Assembly (NCBI GenBank): GCA_041180805.1
Contig: JBEGQX010000197.1
Location: 1 to 14,881, forward strand
DNA length: 14,881 bases
From: JBEGQX01 sp041180805
GTDB taxonomy: Bacteria > Planctomycetota > Planctomycetia > Gemmatales > Gemmataceae
Reading direction: 5' to 3'
Every line of letters starts with the position of its first letter. Position 1 is the stretch's first letter. The notes beneath the pieces were generated by a model. It saw only the letters and a list, made by a program, of their open reading frames with translations. It had not been told where the DNA came from and did not search any database. Position numbers and translations under genes: made by a program. Positions 6,148 through 14,256 of this stretch are shown here, piece after piece.

Positions 6148-7515
6148 TCATTTGATTTGATTCGGCAGGGGTGCCTGGCGTTTGACTTCGGTGATGATCC
6201 TTTCCTCAACCGATGGGGCCCAGAACGCGGGTTGGCCATAATAAACCATCGAGCCACCGCCTTCGTAGCCTCCCTCTTTAAGAACCCGTACGGATGGAAT
6301 ATACGCCATCACATCGTTGGCATAAGCACAAACCCAGGGGTTGTTCCCCAGTTCTTGCTTGATACGCAATACATAATCCACAACCACCTCGCCTCCCAGA
6401 AATATCCACTGAGGGCCGTTGCCAAGTTTCCAAGTCTGGATCGGGTATGGATATTCCTGTTTCAGGGAACCTTCCTTCTCAAGAACCTTCAGAAGGTACT
6501 TTGCCCTGCCTGCTTGAAATTTGTCGGTACCCATGGCGGTCTGAACCAATTGCTCCCGGGTGGGCAGGTCTGCAAAAGTGAGGGAGATTTCCGAATATTT
6601 TTTGGAAAGGCTGCCTTGGATGGGTGTCATCTTCTGGGAAAGAACCTTGTCCACCGAATCCGCCAAATGTTTGCCATATTCGATGGCAAGTTCCAAGGTA
6701 CGGCGAGGGATCGGATTTTGGTCGGCACCACAACCTGCCCAGAAAAGGGCGATCGCCCCGGGATGGCGTTTTTCCAACTCGGCCATCGCATAGCCTGGAT
6801 AATCACCACACCATTGCTGAAAGCCCAGGGTTGTGGCGTGGCAGGCATAGCCAAAAACAATGGCCCTCAGCTTTCCGTTTCCATCCTTGACCTGAAGTAC
6901 CGGAACCGAATGGTCAAACGGCCCCTTGATGGCGTTGGCTTCCTTTAGCTTGGGAACATCAGCTTCCTTGTTATTGCGGCGATTGACTGCGAATGTCGCC
7001 TTGCCTTGCGCATGAGAAATATCAGCGGGGGACAGGTTTTTCAGTGCTTCACCCACTACCTTGCTAATTTTTGCGGGCAGCGCGTCGGTGTATTCATCCA
7101 CCAATTTATTATTGGCATCATCCAGAAAATACATGGTGCGAAGGTTTTGGCCCACCACGGGTCCGCAATGTGTGTGCGAGCATGCAAGGCTTACCGAGTC
7201 TCGGGCAAGACCATGCTTGCTGGCAATCAGGTCACGAATTTTGTTCGAGGTATCCCGATCCAAACCCACCAGATCCAAAGAAACCAACACACAGCGGTTT
7301 CCTTTTTGGTCCTCAAGCGCCACCGCCTTGGCATAAAGGTCCTGAACCTTGCCTTCGCTGGGCTTTGTCCTGCCACCGTAACCCGACATCCACATATTCT
7401 TTTCAGGGGTGATCATGGTGCTGGCAACCCCTGCCTTCCAGCCCGACTTCTCCTGTGCCATCGCAATGCCAACTAGGAAGGGAATCATGGCTAGAGCAAT
7501 TAAACGGCTATTCAT
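6148..7515 (-). CDS. Neutral/alkaline ceramidase-like hydrolase, Sec-secreted
   Basis: A 455-residue protein with a clean Sec signal peptide (MNSRLIALAMIPFLVGIAMA, cut before QEKSGW). It belongs to the neutral/alkaline non-lysosomal ceramidase N-terminal-domain family, zinc-dependent amidases that release fatty acid from N-acylated substrates. Landmarks are ITPEKNMWMSGYGGR (35-49), the zinc motif SHTHCGP (113-119), FAVNRR (175-180), GYACHATTL (222-230), CGDYPG (236-241) and AGCGADQNP (260-268). The protein is shorter than classical ceramidases and lacks their C-terminal immunoglobulin-like domain, as in many planctomycete family members, so ceramide itself need not be the substrate. AGGAGA lies seven bases before the ATG. 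It begins 20 bp after the stop of the large cytochrome-bearing gene and is almost certainly its operon partner. It is paralogous to the gene at 1-811, which carries a Tat-type signal instead. Confidence 0.92.
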   Translation of the reverse strand: MNSRLIALAMIPFLVGIAMAQEKSGWKAGVASTMITPEKNMWMSGYGGRTKPSEGKVQDLYAKAVALEDQKGNRCVLVSLDLVGLDRDTSNKIRDLIASKHGLARDSVSLACSHTHCGPVVGQNLRTMYFLDDANNKLVDEYTDALPAKISKVVGEALKNLSPADISHAQGKATFAVNRRNNKEADVPKLKEANAIKGPFDHSVPVLQVKDGNGKLRAIVFGYACHATTLGFQQWCGDYPGYAMAELEKRHPGAIALFWAGCGADQNPIPRRTLELAIEYGKHLADSVDKVLSQKMTPIQGSLSKKYSEISLTFADLPTREQLVQTAMGTDKFQAGRAKYLLKVLEKEGSLKQEYPYPIQTWKLGNGPQWIFLGGEVVVDYVLRIKQELGNNPWVCAYANDVMAYIPSVRVLKEGGYEGGGSMVYYGQPAFWAPSVEERIITEVKRQAPLPNQIK

Positions 7516-7535
7516 CTTGGTTCTCCTGTCAGTGT

Positions 7536-10499
7536 TCAGCGGATGGAGTCGAGGTATGCCAGCAGATCAGCCATCGCCTCAACGGTTATTTGCTTTTCCA
7601 AGCCCTCTGGCATGAATGAAATACCAGTGGATCGCATCTCGTCGATGTTGTTGCGAAGTATGGTTTCATTCTGGTTGTCTGTCTTGCGCAAGGTAATACT
7701 ATTGGCGGATTCGCTGGCTATCATGCCTGTTACGGTTTTCCCGGAATTCGTGGTGATGATATAGGTAATGTAAGCTGGCTTCACCTCTCGGTTCGGGTCA
7801 AGAATATTGAGAAGAATAGATTCCATACCCCTGTTACGGGCGGCAAGAAGATCGGCGCCAATCGAATAACCCACTCCCTCCAGTTGATGGCATGCACTGC
7901 ATTGTGACTTGAAGACAGCCTTGCCCCTGGCCTTATCTGAATTCATGGTAAGAGATGGCTTGTATTTCTGGAAAACCTCCAGACGATTAGATGCGGAAGA
8001 AGCAGTGAGGTTCTTCAACCGTTCTGAAAGAGCAACATTTTTGGAACTGGCGGCAAGCTTCAACCTTTCCATGTCCACCTCCGCCCGGGGAATCTTCCTT
8101 GCTTCCAAGGCATCCAGCAATAATGCAGTAAATGCCGGCCTGGAAAGTAAAACTTCCAACGCCGTGGATCGTGCCTGTGGTCCCAGACCTGCCCAGGATT
8201 CGACTATTAACTGTGCCGCCTCGGGGTTGGCATACCTTCCCAAGGCTTCCAGTGCACCGAGGTGGACTTGGTTTCCACGATTCGAGGCGAGCGCCTCCTG
8301 GAATAGTTCCCTGCCTTTGGAAAAATCCTGAAATGAGATGGTTTTCAGCGCTGCCACATGCGCCTGTGGTGTGGCCTTGGGTTGCTTCAGTGTTTTCACG
8401 GCATCCTGAAGCATAACTTCCAGTAAATTGGATGCCTTGCCGGTCCAGGAGAACCGCTGGGGGCTTTCGATCAGGTCTCGAACAATCTGGTTTGATAAGG
8501 TCTTTTCCGTTTCTGGTAAAGAATCCAGCGCTTTCATCAACGATGTGGTTGCGGTTGGGAGGCCACAAACCGAGAGGACTTTGGCCTGGCTTGCGAGCAA
8601 ACCGGTTCCAAGGGTTGAGGTGCGAAAGCCGGAATCCTCAACCAAACGGTTGAAGATCATTTCGGTAAGGGCAGGGTGGCAGGAAAGGATGGCCTGCCGA
8701 AACCAGGAATCCGAAGCATTCGACTTCACGGCCTTGGAAAGCTGGCTGGCAATATTCAGATCCGCCTGATTGCCAAGGGAATATATCGCCTGCAATCGAA
8801 CACGTGGGTCGGAATCTTCAAGTAGTTTTGCAACGGCAGGTGCCAGTTGTTTTTGGTATTCCTGCGAAAGTTTTTCAAATAGCAATGCCGCCTGTTGGCG
8901 CAAGCGAGGCTCGTTTTCCACAAGTGCCTGCAGAACCAATTCAGGTTTTAAAAGGCCCAGGCCCTCCAGGGCCCAAAGGGCATGCATTTTGCCAAGATGG
9001 CTTTGGGATGTGGCTGCGAGTTTCAACAGATCTTTTTCAATAGATTTGTCCTGCCTTTGGAAAAGAAGCCTGCTTGCGGTATCGCGGTGCCAGCCGTTGG
9101 GGTGCTCCAGCAAGGCAACAAGTTGTGTCGAGGTCGCCTTACTGAGTTTTTGGGTGGGTCGGCGCTGGAATTTTTCGGGGGCGATTCGCCAGATGCGTCC
9201 GCGGTCAAACCCCGCCATCACATCGATATGCTTGAGAACTTCCGGAGGCAAAAATGCAGCTCCTTCGATCAGTCCCCGGTACATATCAACCACATAAAGG
9301 CAGCCATCCGGGCCATGAGCCATCTGCACAGGACGAAACCAGTTATCTTCACTGGCAAGGAATTCCACTTCAGGCTCGGCACGAATTGCCTCGGGAACAA
9401 CCCCCTTCTCGACCACTTTAGCCTGATAAATAAGATTGCCGGAAACCTCACCAACAAAGAGATCGCCTCGAATCTTATCAGGCAGGGCATCACCGCGGTA
9501 GGAAGTGATACCCGTTGCCCCGGTGAAGAAACCAGAAACTTTGCCACCCTCGTTGGACCCTTTCACAATACCCTTGGTGCGAAGGTCGGTGCGCACGATC
9601 CGCCAGGGTTCATCAGGGCTGATGCGGTAGATGCGGGTGAATTTGTCGCCGGGGGCGATATTGACCGCAGGAGAATTCATGGGCAGAAAAGGGTTTCGCG
9701 CAAGGTACCGAGTGTCAAATGCAAGCACCTGAGCGGGGTTTGAATTACTGCAAACAAAACCCCGGCCATAATCATCCATGGTGAAACCATGCTGGCCACC
9801 GCCGCTGCTTTTCACAAAGGTCATATTCCGCGGATCAATCAGAATGCGATGGTTGCGAACCTCAACGGCAACACCCTTGGTGTCATCCGGGTTGCGAACC
9901 TCACCACCCGCCATGCCCGTGGATACATGGATTCGGTTATCCAGACCCCAGCGGAACGAATTGAGCATGGCTTCGCCGGCATGATCCCTGCCAAAGCCTG
10001 TCAGGATCTTTTTCTTGATGTCGGCTTTGCCATCGCCGTTGGTATCCTTGAGAAACCAGATGTCCGGAGCGGCACCCACCATGACACCGCCATCGTAACA
10101 GAACACGGTGGCACCCCAGGGAAGTCCGTCGGCAAAGATCGTGCCCTTATCGAACACTCCATCATCATTCTCGTCTTCCAAAAGACGCACACGGCCGGTC
10201 AGCTTGAAATCCGACTTCGCATAAGCGTTATATTCCGGGTACTCGGCGACATAAAGCCTGCCATCCTCATCAAAATCCATGGAGACCGGGGAGCCCAGCA
10301 GAGGTTCGCTGGCCACTAACTGAACTTGATAGCCGGGCCGAGGCTTGAACGCCTTCAACGATTCTTGGGGGCTGCGGGGTGGAATAAATGGCAGGCGCTC
10401 TTTCAGGTTTAGATGCTGCTTCTGTTCCTGACTGGTTGCAATACCGCCAGCCAGAAGGATTCCAACCAGAAACCATCGAATTATATTTCGAAAGACCAT
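7536..10499 (-). CDS. PVC-type secreted dehydrogenase-like protein: beta-propeller, HEAT-like repeats, cytochrome c domain
   Basis: A 987-residue exported protein of the planctomycete/verrucomicrobial membrane-bound dehydrogenase type (TIGR02604-like N-terminus with a TIGR02603-like heme C-terminus). Residues 1-25 are a signal peptide or membrane anchor (MVFRNIIRWFLVGILLAGGI). Residues about 55-450 have the sugar-dehydrogenase-like propeller, opening MDFDEDGRLYVAEYPEYNAY (74-93). An Ala/Leu-rich helical region resembling HEAT repeats follows (about 500-850). The heme site is CSACH (867-871), with MPEGLEK close to the C-terminus as a likely source of the axial Met. The frame is open to 10709, but I place the start at 10499: GAGG lies just upstream, the signal peptide begins there, and the extension would overlap the divergent permease gene. 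It probably moves electrons from an extracytoplasmic substrate to the respiratory chain; the substrate is unknown. The ceramidase-like gene follows after 20 bp. Confidence 0.92.
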   Translation of the reverse strand: MVFRNIIRWFLVGILLAGGIATSQEQKQHLNLKERLPFIPPRSPQESLKAFKPRPGYQVQLVASEPLLGSPVSMDFDEDGRLYVAEYPEYNAYAKSDFKLTGRVRLLEDENDDGVFDKGTIFADGLPWGATVFCYDGGVMVGAAPDIWFLKDTNGDGKADIKKKILTGFGRDHAGEAMLNSFRWGLDNRIHVSTGMAGGEVRNPDDTKGVAVEVRNHRILIDPRNMTFVKSSGGGQHGFTMDDYGRGFVCSNSNPAQVLAFDTRYLARNPFLPMNSPAVNIAPGDKFTRIYRISPDEPWRIVRTDLRTKGIVKGSNEGGKVSGFFTGATGITSYRGDALPDKIRGDLFVGEVSGNLIYQAKVVEKGVVPEAIRAEPEVEFLASEDNWFRPVQMAHGPDGCLYVVDMYRGLIEGAAFLPPEVLKHIDVMAGFDRGRIWRIAPEKFQRRPTQKLSKATSTQLVALLEHPNGWHRDTASRLLFQRQDKSIEKDLLKLAATSQSHLGKMHALWALEGLGLLKPELVLQALVENEPRLRQQAALLFEKLSQEYQKQLAPAVAKLLEDSDPRVRLQAIYSLGNQADLNIASQLSKAVKSNASDSWFRQAILSCHPALTEMIFNRLVEDSGFRTSTLGTGLLASQAKVLSVCGLPTATTSLMKALDSLPETEKTLSNQIVRDLIESPQRFSWTGKASNLLEVMLQDAVKTLKQPKATPQAHVAALKTISFQDFSKGRELFQEALASNRGNQVHLGALEALGRYANPEAAQLIVESWAGLGPQARSTALEVLLSRPAFTALLLDALEARKIPRAEVDMERLKLAASSKNVALSERLKNLTASSASNRLEVFQKYKPSLTMNSDKARGKAVFKSQCSACHQLEGVGYSIGADLLAARNRGMESILLNILDPNREVKPAYITYIITTNSGKTVTGMIASESANSITLRKTDNQNETILRNNIDEMRSTGISFMPEGLEKQITVEAMADLLAYLDSIR

Positions 10500-10605
10500 G
10501 GCAACCTCGGCAACATTTTTTGCAACCCGCACAGGCAGGAATTGGATTATAATCGCCCCGCTTCCTTTCAGGAAAGCATTTAGCCCCCGCGAACAGGAAA
10601 TAGTG
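10500..10605. promoter_or_regulatory. Divergent promoter region with palindromic TATAAT core
   Basis: This 106-bp gap separates the dehydrogenase-type gene (minus) from the permease gene (plus). GATTATAATC at 10545-10554 is a perfect 10-bp palindrome and gives a TATAAT on each strand (10548-10553 plus, 10546-10551 minus). Neither has a good -35 at standard spacing (TTGCAA at 10520-10525 is 22 bp from the plus-strand box). A second small palindrome CTTTC-AG-GAAAG lies at about 10565-10576. GAGG serves the minus gene; AGGAAA (10595-10600) serves the plus gene. Confidence 0.5.
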
Positions 10606-12045
10606 ATGGCTGAAGTCACACAGGCAGAATTGAAACAACACTTCGGGTTGCTGCAATCCACCGCACTGAACATCACCATGGTGGTGGGCGCGGGTGTCTT
10701 CGTCACCATTCCGTTGATGCTGGCGCATCTTCCCGGCCCCCTGGCTTTATTGGGTTGGGCCGCCGCAGGATTTTTGATCCTGCTGGATGGAATGATCTGG
10801 AGTGAGCTTGGAGCCGCGTTACCCGGTTCGGGCGGTTCCTGCCGTTACCTTTTGGAAGGGTATGGAAAAAAAAGCTGGGGCAAGGTGATGGCGTTTCTTT
10901 TCGTTTGGCAGTTTATGCTGAGTGGCCCACTGGAGGTGGCATCTGGCCTGATTGCCATGAGCCAGTTTGCCTCAGCCATTCACCCCGATATCGCCGCCTG
11001 GAATGAAAAGTTCACTTACAAGGTGATTCTGTTCCCACAGGCTGATCTGGCTTGGACCATCAGCCCTGCCAGGCTCTTCGCGTTTGCCATGGGCTGTTTT
11101 CTTTTGGTTCTGCTGTATCGCAGGGTCGAGGTATTGGGAAAAGTAACCCTGTTATTTTCCCTTGGGGTGATTGGCATCATTGTCTGGATTATTTTTGATG
11201 GAAGTGTGCATTTCCAATGGCAGCATGCCTTTGATCTGAAGCCCGATGAATTGCCAGCAGCGGGGGCTTTGGCCACCGGTTTGGGTCAGGCGATGATCCT
11301 TGCCATGTATTCTTATCTTGGTTACTACAACATTTGCTATGTGGGTGACGAGGTGAAAGAACCTGGCAAGAACATTCCCCGTTCCATATTCCTTTGCTCC
11401 ATCACGGTAATCATACTTTTCATAGGGGCGCACCTTGCGATGACAGGGGTTGTGGGTTGGCGAAATATTCCCACGAAGGCACCGGAAGTGGACAACTACA
11501 GCCTGTCCGCCGAGTTTATGAAGCTGCTCCATGGCGAGGGCGCCGCCATTTTGATGACCATATTTCTGGTGTGGAGTTGCCTGGGGGCGGCATTCGCCGC
11601 GTTGCTGGGGTATTCCCGAGTGCCTTTTGGGGCAGCCCGGCAGGGTTACTTTTTCAAGGCCATGGCAAGGGTGCATTACCATCACCATATTCCACATCAA
11701 TCTTTGCTTATGGTAGGAGGAATGACTTTGTTCTGGTCTTTCTTCGATCTGGGTTCTGTCATCACGGCACTGATCACCACTAGAATTCTGGAACAGTTCC
11801 TGGGACAGATCGTGGCGTTGATGTTACTAAGAAAAAACCGACCCAATCTGGAAAGGCCCTACAGGGTATCGTTTTACCCGTTCCCATGCATTCTTGCGGC
11901 AATGGGTTGGCTGTACCTTTACTTCTCTGCGGGCCTGATATTCATCTTGCTGGGGATTTTCACATTGTTGGCGGGATTGCTGGTGTATTTTGGTTGGCAA
12001 TCGCTGGAAAAGAGGAAAGTCTTAAAGCTTGGGCCTGATGATTAA
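10606..12045 (+). CDS. APC-superfamily amino acid/polyamine permease
   Basis: A 479-residue inner-membrane transporter with about twelve hydrophobic helices, of the amino acid-polyamine-organocation superfamily, which takes up amino acids or amines by proton coupling or exchange. The unwound first helix carries the family motif NITMVVGAGVF (22-32). The second helix and loop have SELGAALPGSGGSCRYLLEGYG (66-87), the usual acidic residue followed by a Pro-Gly-rich segment. The frame is open to 10498, but the ATG at 10606 is preferred: AGGAAA lies five bases upstream, the extension has no hydrophobic or conserved content, and it would overlap the divergent gene. The C-terminus is short and cytoplasmic (SLEKRKVLKLGPDD). 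It faces the cytochrome/ceramidase-like unit across a shared promoter region, which hints at related regulation. Substrate specificity cannot be read. Confidence 0.88.
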   Translation: MAEVTQAELKQHFGLLQSTALNITMVVGAGVFVTIPLMLAHLPGPLALLGWAAAGFLILLDGMIWSELGAALPGSGGSCRYLLEGYGKKSWGKVMAFLFVWQFMLSGPLEVASGLIAMSQFASAIHPDIAAWNEKFTYKVILFPQADLAWTISPARLFAFAMGCFLLVLLYRRVEVLGKVTLLFSLGVIGIIVWIIFDGSVHFQWQHAFDLKPDELPAAGALATGLGQAMILAMYSYLGYYNICYVGDEVKEPGKNIPRSIFLCSITVIILFIGAHLAMTGVVGWRNIPTKAPEVDNYSLSAEFMKLLHGEGAAILMTIFLVWSCLGAAFAALLGYSRVPFGAARQGYFFKAMARVHYHHHIPHQSLLMVGGMTLFWSFFDLGSVITALITTRILEQFLGQIVALMLLRKNRPNLERPYRVSFYPFPCILAAMGWLYLYFSAGLIFILLGIFTLLAGLLVYFGWQSLEKRKVLKLGPDD

Positions 12046-12076
12046 TTATTCCTTCATGAATTTTTACCTTCAAACT

Positions 12077-12105
12077 TTACCAGTTACATCATTTTTGAAT
12101 AGAAT
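12077..12105 (+). promoter_or_regulatory. Candidate promoter of the phosphatase gene
   Basis: TTACCA (12077-12082) and TAGAAT (12100-12105) are separated by 17 bp, with 4/6 and 5/6 matches to sigma-70 consensus. Transcription would start near 12112 and leave a 30-base leader containing the GGAGG at 12132-12136. Confidence 0.4.
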
Positions 12106-12141
12106 TATCTGCCTGTAGGATGTGAAGATCTGGAGGATGCC

Positions 12142-13335
12142 TTGAATATTCTTTTGGCTTGGGAAGATACCGAGCAGTTGGATTTGCTAAGCATGTATCT
12201 TGGTGCCGGTGATAACCAAATCACCGTGGCCGAGAGTCAGGAACACTTTACCTCGGTTCTATCCAATGGCACCGCGTTAGATGTTGTTCTTTTATCCACC
12301 AGATATCCTGATCTGGACATTGCGTTTGATCTTTTTAGAAGTGTCCGAAAGATTCGCCCTGAAGTGCCCATTGTTTGTGGTTGCAAGCCGGATGATATTT
12401 ACCGTCTGGCCCGCTATATGATGGATGGCATGAAGTCTTACATTCTTCGCGACCCCAACGGAGACTTCCTGTTTCTGATGAATGCCATGCTGGAAAGCGT
12501 GGTGGAATCGGTTCGAGCGGAACGCGAACAGAAACTTGCCGAAAAGCTGCGCGAGGAAGTCGAATCCGTCCGCAAACTTCAAGAAACCATCATCCCGAAG
12601 AATATCAAGCCACCCCACGGCTACAGGGTATGTGCCCGTTATGAACCCTCACAGGTGAAGGTTCTGGGTGGTCAGGCAGTTACCATGGCTGGTGGTGACT
12701 ATTACGATCTTTTCGGCCTTAAAGGCAACCGCTTTGTGGTTCTGGTGGGCGATGCCTCCGGCCACGGTATGAAAGCCTGTATGTCGGTTATTACCATGCA
12801 CACCCTGGTGCGCATGTTGAAAGACGATGAACATCTTGACCCGGCAGACTTTGTCACCACGGTAAACCGCAACCTTTGCGAACAAACTGTGGTTAGCGCT
12901 GATGGCGGGTTTATCACCCTTGCCTACGGTATTTTGAACGGTGACAGCGGTGAATTTAAATGGTGCTCCGCAGGCCATCCACCCCCACTTATTCAATCTT
13001 TGGAAACCGGTGAAATCACTCCTGTTGCCAACGAGGATGTTGGTGGCATGCCTTTGGGCCTTTTTGAGGGCGCGGAGTACGAACAGCATGTGTTCAAGAT
13101 TCCACCAAAGAGCAGGTTGCTGCTATTTACCGATGGTTTGGCAGAAGCCTTCCCTGACAATGCCAACAAGCATGTCGAATTTGGCATCGCTGGTATCTCG
13201 GATACTCTTCGCAAAACTTCCACCCAACCGATTGAGCAGACCTTGCAGGCGCTGTTTGACGACTCCAATGCTTTCACCCAGGGAAATGGTCGCCATGATG
13301 ACACATCGGTGGTGATTATCGAGCGTTTTGAATAA
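12142..13335 (+). CDS. SpoIIE/RsbU-type PP2C serine phosphatase with degenerate receiver domain, TTG start
   Basis: A 397-residue soluble signalling protein. Residues 1-115 have a response-regulator receiver-like pattern, but the position expected to be the phosphoacceptor Asp is Ser52 (DVVLLSTRYPDLD, 47-59), and the usual Lys-Pro near the end is replaced by LRDP (102-105). Residues about 118-150 form a charged coiled-coil linker (AEREQKLAEKLREEVESVRK) leading to LQETIIPKNIKPP, the normal entry to RsbU-like phosphatase domains. Mn2+/Mg2+ ligands are present: GGDYYD (Asp186), GDASGHG (203-209), FTDGLAEA (Asp331) and GRHDDTS (Asp386-387). The domain usually dephosphorylates an anti-sigma antagonist or STAS protein. 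Start choice: TTG at 12142 with GGAGG five bases upstream; no in-frame ATG lies near. No kinase, STAS protein or sigma factor is encoded nearby. A strong terminator follows. Confidence 0.92.
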   Translation: MNILLAWEDTEQLDLLSMYLGAGDNQITVAESQEHFTSVLSNGTALDVVLLSTRYPDLDIAFDLFRSVRKIRPEVPIVCGCKPDDIYRLARYMMDGMKSYILRDPNGDFLFLMNAMLESVVESVRAEREQKLAEKLREEVESVRKLQETIIPKNIKPPHGYRVCARYEPSQVKVLGGQAVTMAGGDYYDLFGLKGNRFVVLVGDASGHGMKACMSVITMHTLVRMLKDDEHLDPADFVTTVNRNLCEQTVVSADGGFITLAYGILNGDSGEFKWCSAGHPPPLIQSLETGEITPVANEDVGGMPLGLFEGAEYEQHVFKIPPKSRLLLFTDGLAEAFPDNANKHVEFGIAGISDTLRKTSTQPIEQTLQALFDDSNAFTQGNGRHDDTSVVIIERFE

Positions 13336-13357
13336 ACCTGCCATTTGAGTTAATTTC

Positions 13358-13397
13358 AAGAAGAGATGGGTTTCAAGCCCGTCTCTTCTTTGTTTTT
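13358..13397 (+). terminator. Strong intrinsic terminator after the phosphatase gene
   Basis: AAGAAGAGATGGG (13358-13370) pairs with CCCGTCTCTTCTT (13378-13390) over 13 positions with one G-U pair, around a 7-base loop. TGTTTTT follows (13391-13397). It begins 22 bp after the phosphatase stop. The T-run includes the first bases of the convergent isomerase gene's stop codon (13396-13398). Confidence 0.92.
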
Positions 13398-14214
13398 ACT
13401 GCTGGAAATGGGCTCGGAAGCAGGCAATGGTTTGCCGTGCAGCCTGAGTGCTATCTGGCCATGGCAGTGCCTCGGCAGAAACAAAATCTTTGTAGCCAAT
13501 CTCCTTAAGCGCGCGGGCTATGCTGCCAAAATTTGTGTGGCCATAACCCGCGGGTCTTCTATTGGAATCGGCCAGATGCACATGGCCAACCGCAGGACCT
13601 GCCCGCCGAAGGGTCGCTTCAATTTCTATTTCCTCGATGTTCATATGGAACAGGTCGCACAGCAATTTTACCCATCCATCGGCATTGGATTTTTTCACAA
13701 GATCCAGCGCTTCCTCCACCGTGCGAATGAGGTTGGTTTCATAGCGATTAAGTGGTTCAAATAACAAAGGCACACCAATGGCCCGGGCATGAACCGCCAG
13801 AGTGGCGATGGCTTCTTGCAGGAAACCATGTGCCTGCTCGGGTGAAACCCCGTTGCCATGCCTGCCCTGCAGGGAACCAATGATCGCACCGGCGCCGGCA
13901 GGCGCACCGGCATCCATCATGGATCGGACAAAATCCAAAGCCTTGGATCTGATTTGACTTTCACCCGAGGTCAAAGTCCACTGGTGGCGCACCCAACCTC
14001 CGCCTGTACCAAGGGCGGCCAGTTTCAAACCATGATCCTGAACTATCTTGAGAGCGTTGGCCTTTTTCAGTTCTTCCGGCCCGGGGGCGAAAATCTCCAC
14101 CGCATCGAAGCCAAGTTTTTTTGCCTCGGTACAGCCAGCCGCCACATCATCCCAGAATACAAACGGACCGCCCCTGGCTTCAGGTACAAGACTAATGGTT
14201 ACGCTGGACAACAT
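13396..14214 (-). CDS. Sugar isomerase/epimerase, xylose-isomerase-like TIM barrel (ketose 3-epimerase-like)
   Basis: A 272-residue cytoplasmic TIM-barrel protein of the AP endonuclease 2/xylose-isomerase-like superfamily. The metal-site landmarks fit ketose 3-epimerases and hydroxypyruvate-isomerase-like enzymes: LLFEPLNRYET (150-160, Glu153), CDLFHMNIEE (186-195, Asp187 and His190), GHVHLADSNRRPAGYGH (210-226, His211) and FVSAEAL (244-250, Glu248). It would interconvert ketose epimers or aldose/ketose forms using Mn2+ or Mg2+; the exact substrate is not clear. The open frame extends upstream to 14412, but the ATG at 14214 is preferred because AGGGAA lies about six bases before it, the barrel's first strand (MLSSVTISLVPEA) begins there, and the extension would overlap the divergent LolA-like gene. 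The stop sits in the T-run of the neighbouring terminator. Confidence 0.87.
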   Translation of the reverse strand: MLSSVTISLVPEARGGPFVFWDDVAAGCTEAKKLGFDAVEIFAPGPEELKKANALKIVQDHGLKLAALGTGGGWVRHQWTLTSGESQIRSKALDFVRSMMDAGAPAGAGAIIGSLQGRHGNGVSPEQAHGFLQEAIATLAVHARAIGVPLLFEPLNRYETNLIRTVEEALDLVKKSNADGWVKLLCDLFHMNIEEIEIEATLRRAGPAVGHVHLADSNRRPAGYGHTNFGSIARALKEIGYKDFVSAEALPWPDSTQAARQTIACFRAHFQQ

Positions 14215-14238
14215 GCTATTTTCCCTGGTTGTTCGAAT

Positions 14239-14256
14239 GAAATCGCCATCGATTTC
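14239..14256. promoter_or_regulatory. Perfect 7-4-7 inverted repeat in a divergent promoter gap
   Basis: GAAATCG-CCAT-CGATTTC is a perfect inverted repeat within the 98 bp between the isomerase start (14214) and the LolA-like start (14313). Its place between two divergent starts fits an operator for a dimeric regulator; no regulator gene is nearby. I see no convincing -35/-10 pair in the gap. Confidence 0.4.

Noticed and set aside
6157..6948. Plus-strand frame of 263 codons
   Set aside because: It is antisense to the second ceramidase-like gene and shows no domain, signal or ribosome-binding support.
10498..10605. N-terminal extension of the permease to 10498
   Set aside because: The added residues are unlike any permease N-terminus. 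They cover the shared promoter gap, and AGGAAA precedes the ATG at 10606.
10500..10709. N-terminal extension of the dehydrogenase-type gene to 10709
   Set aside because: The extra 70 residues precede a well-placed signal peptide and overlap the permease coding region. GAGG sits just before the ATG at 10499.
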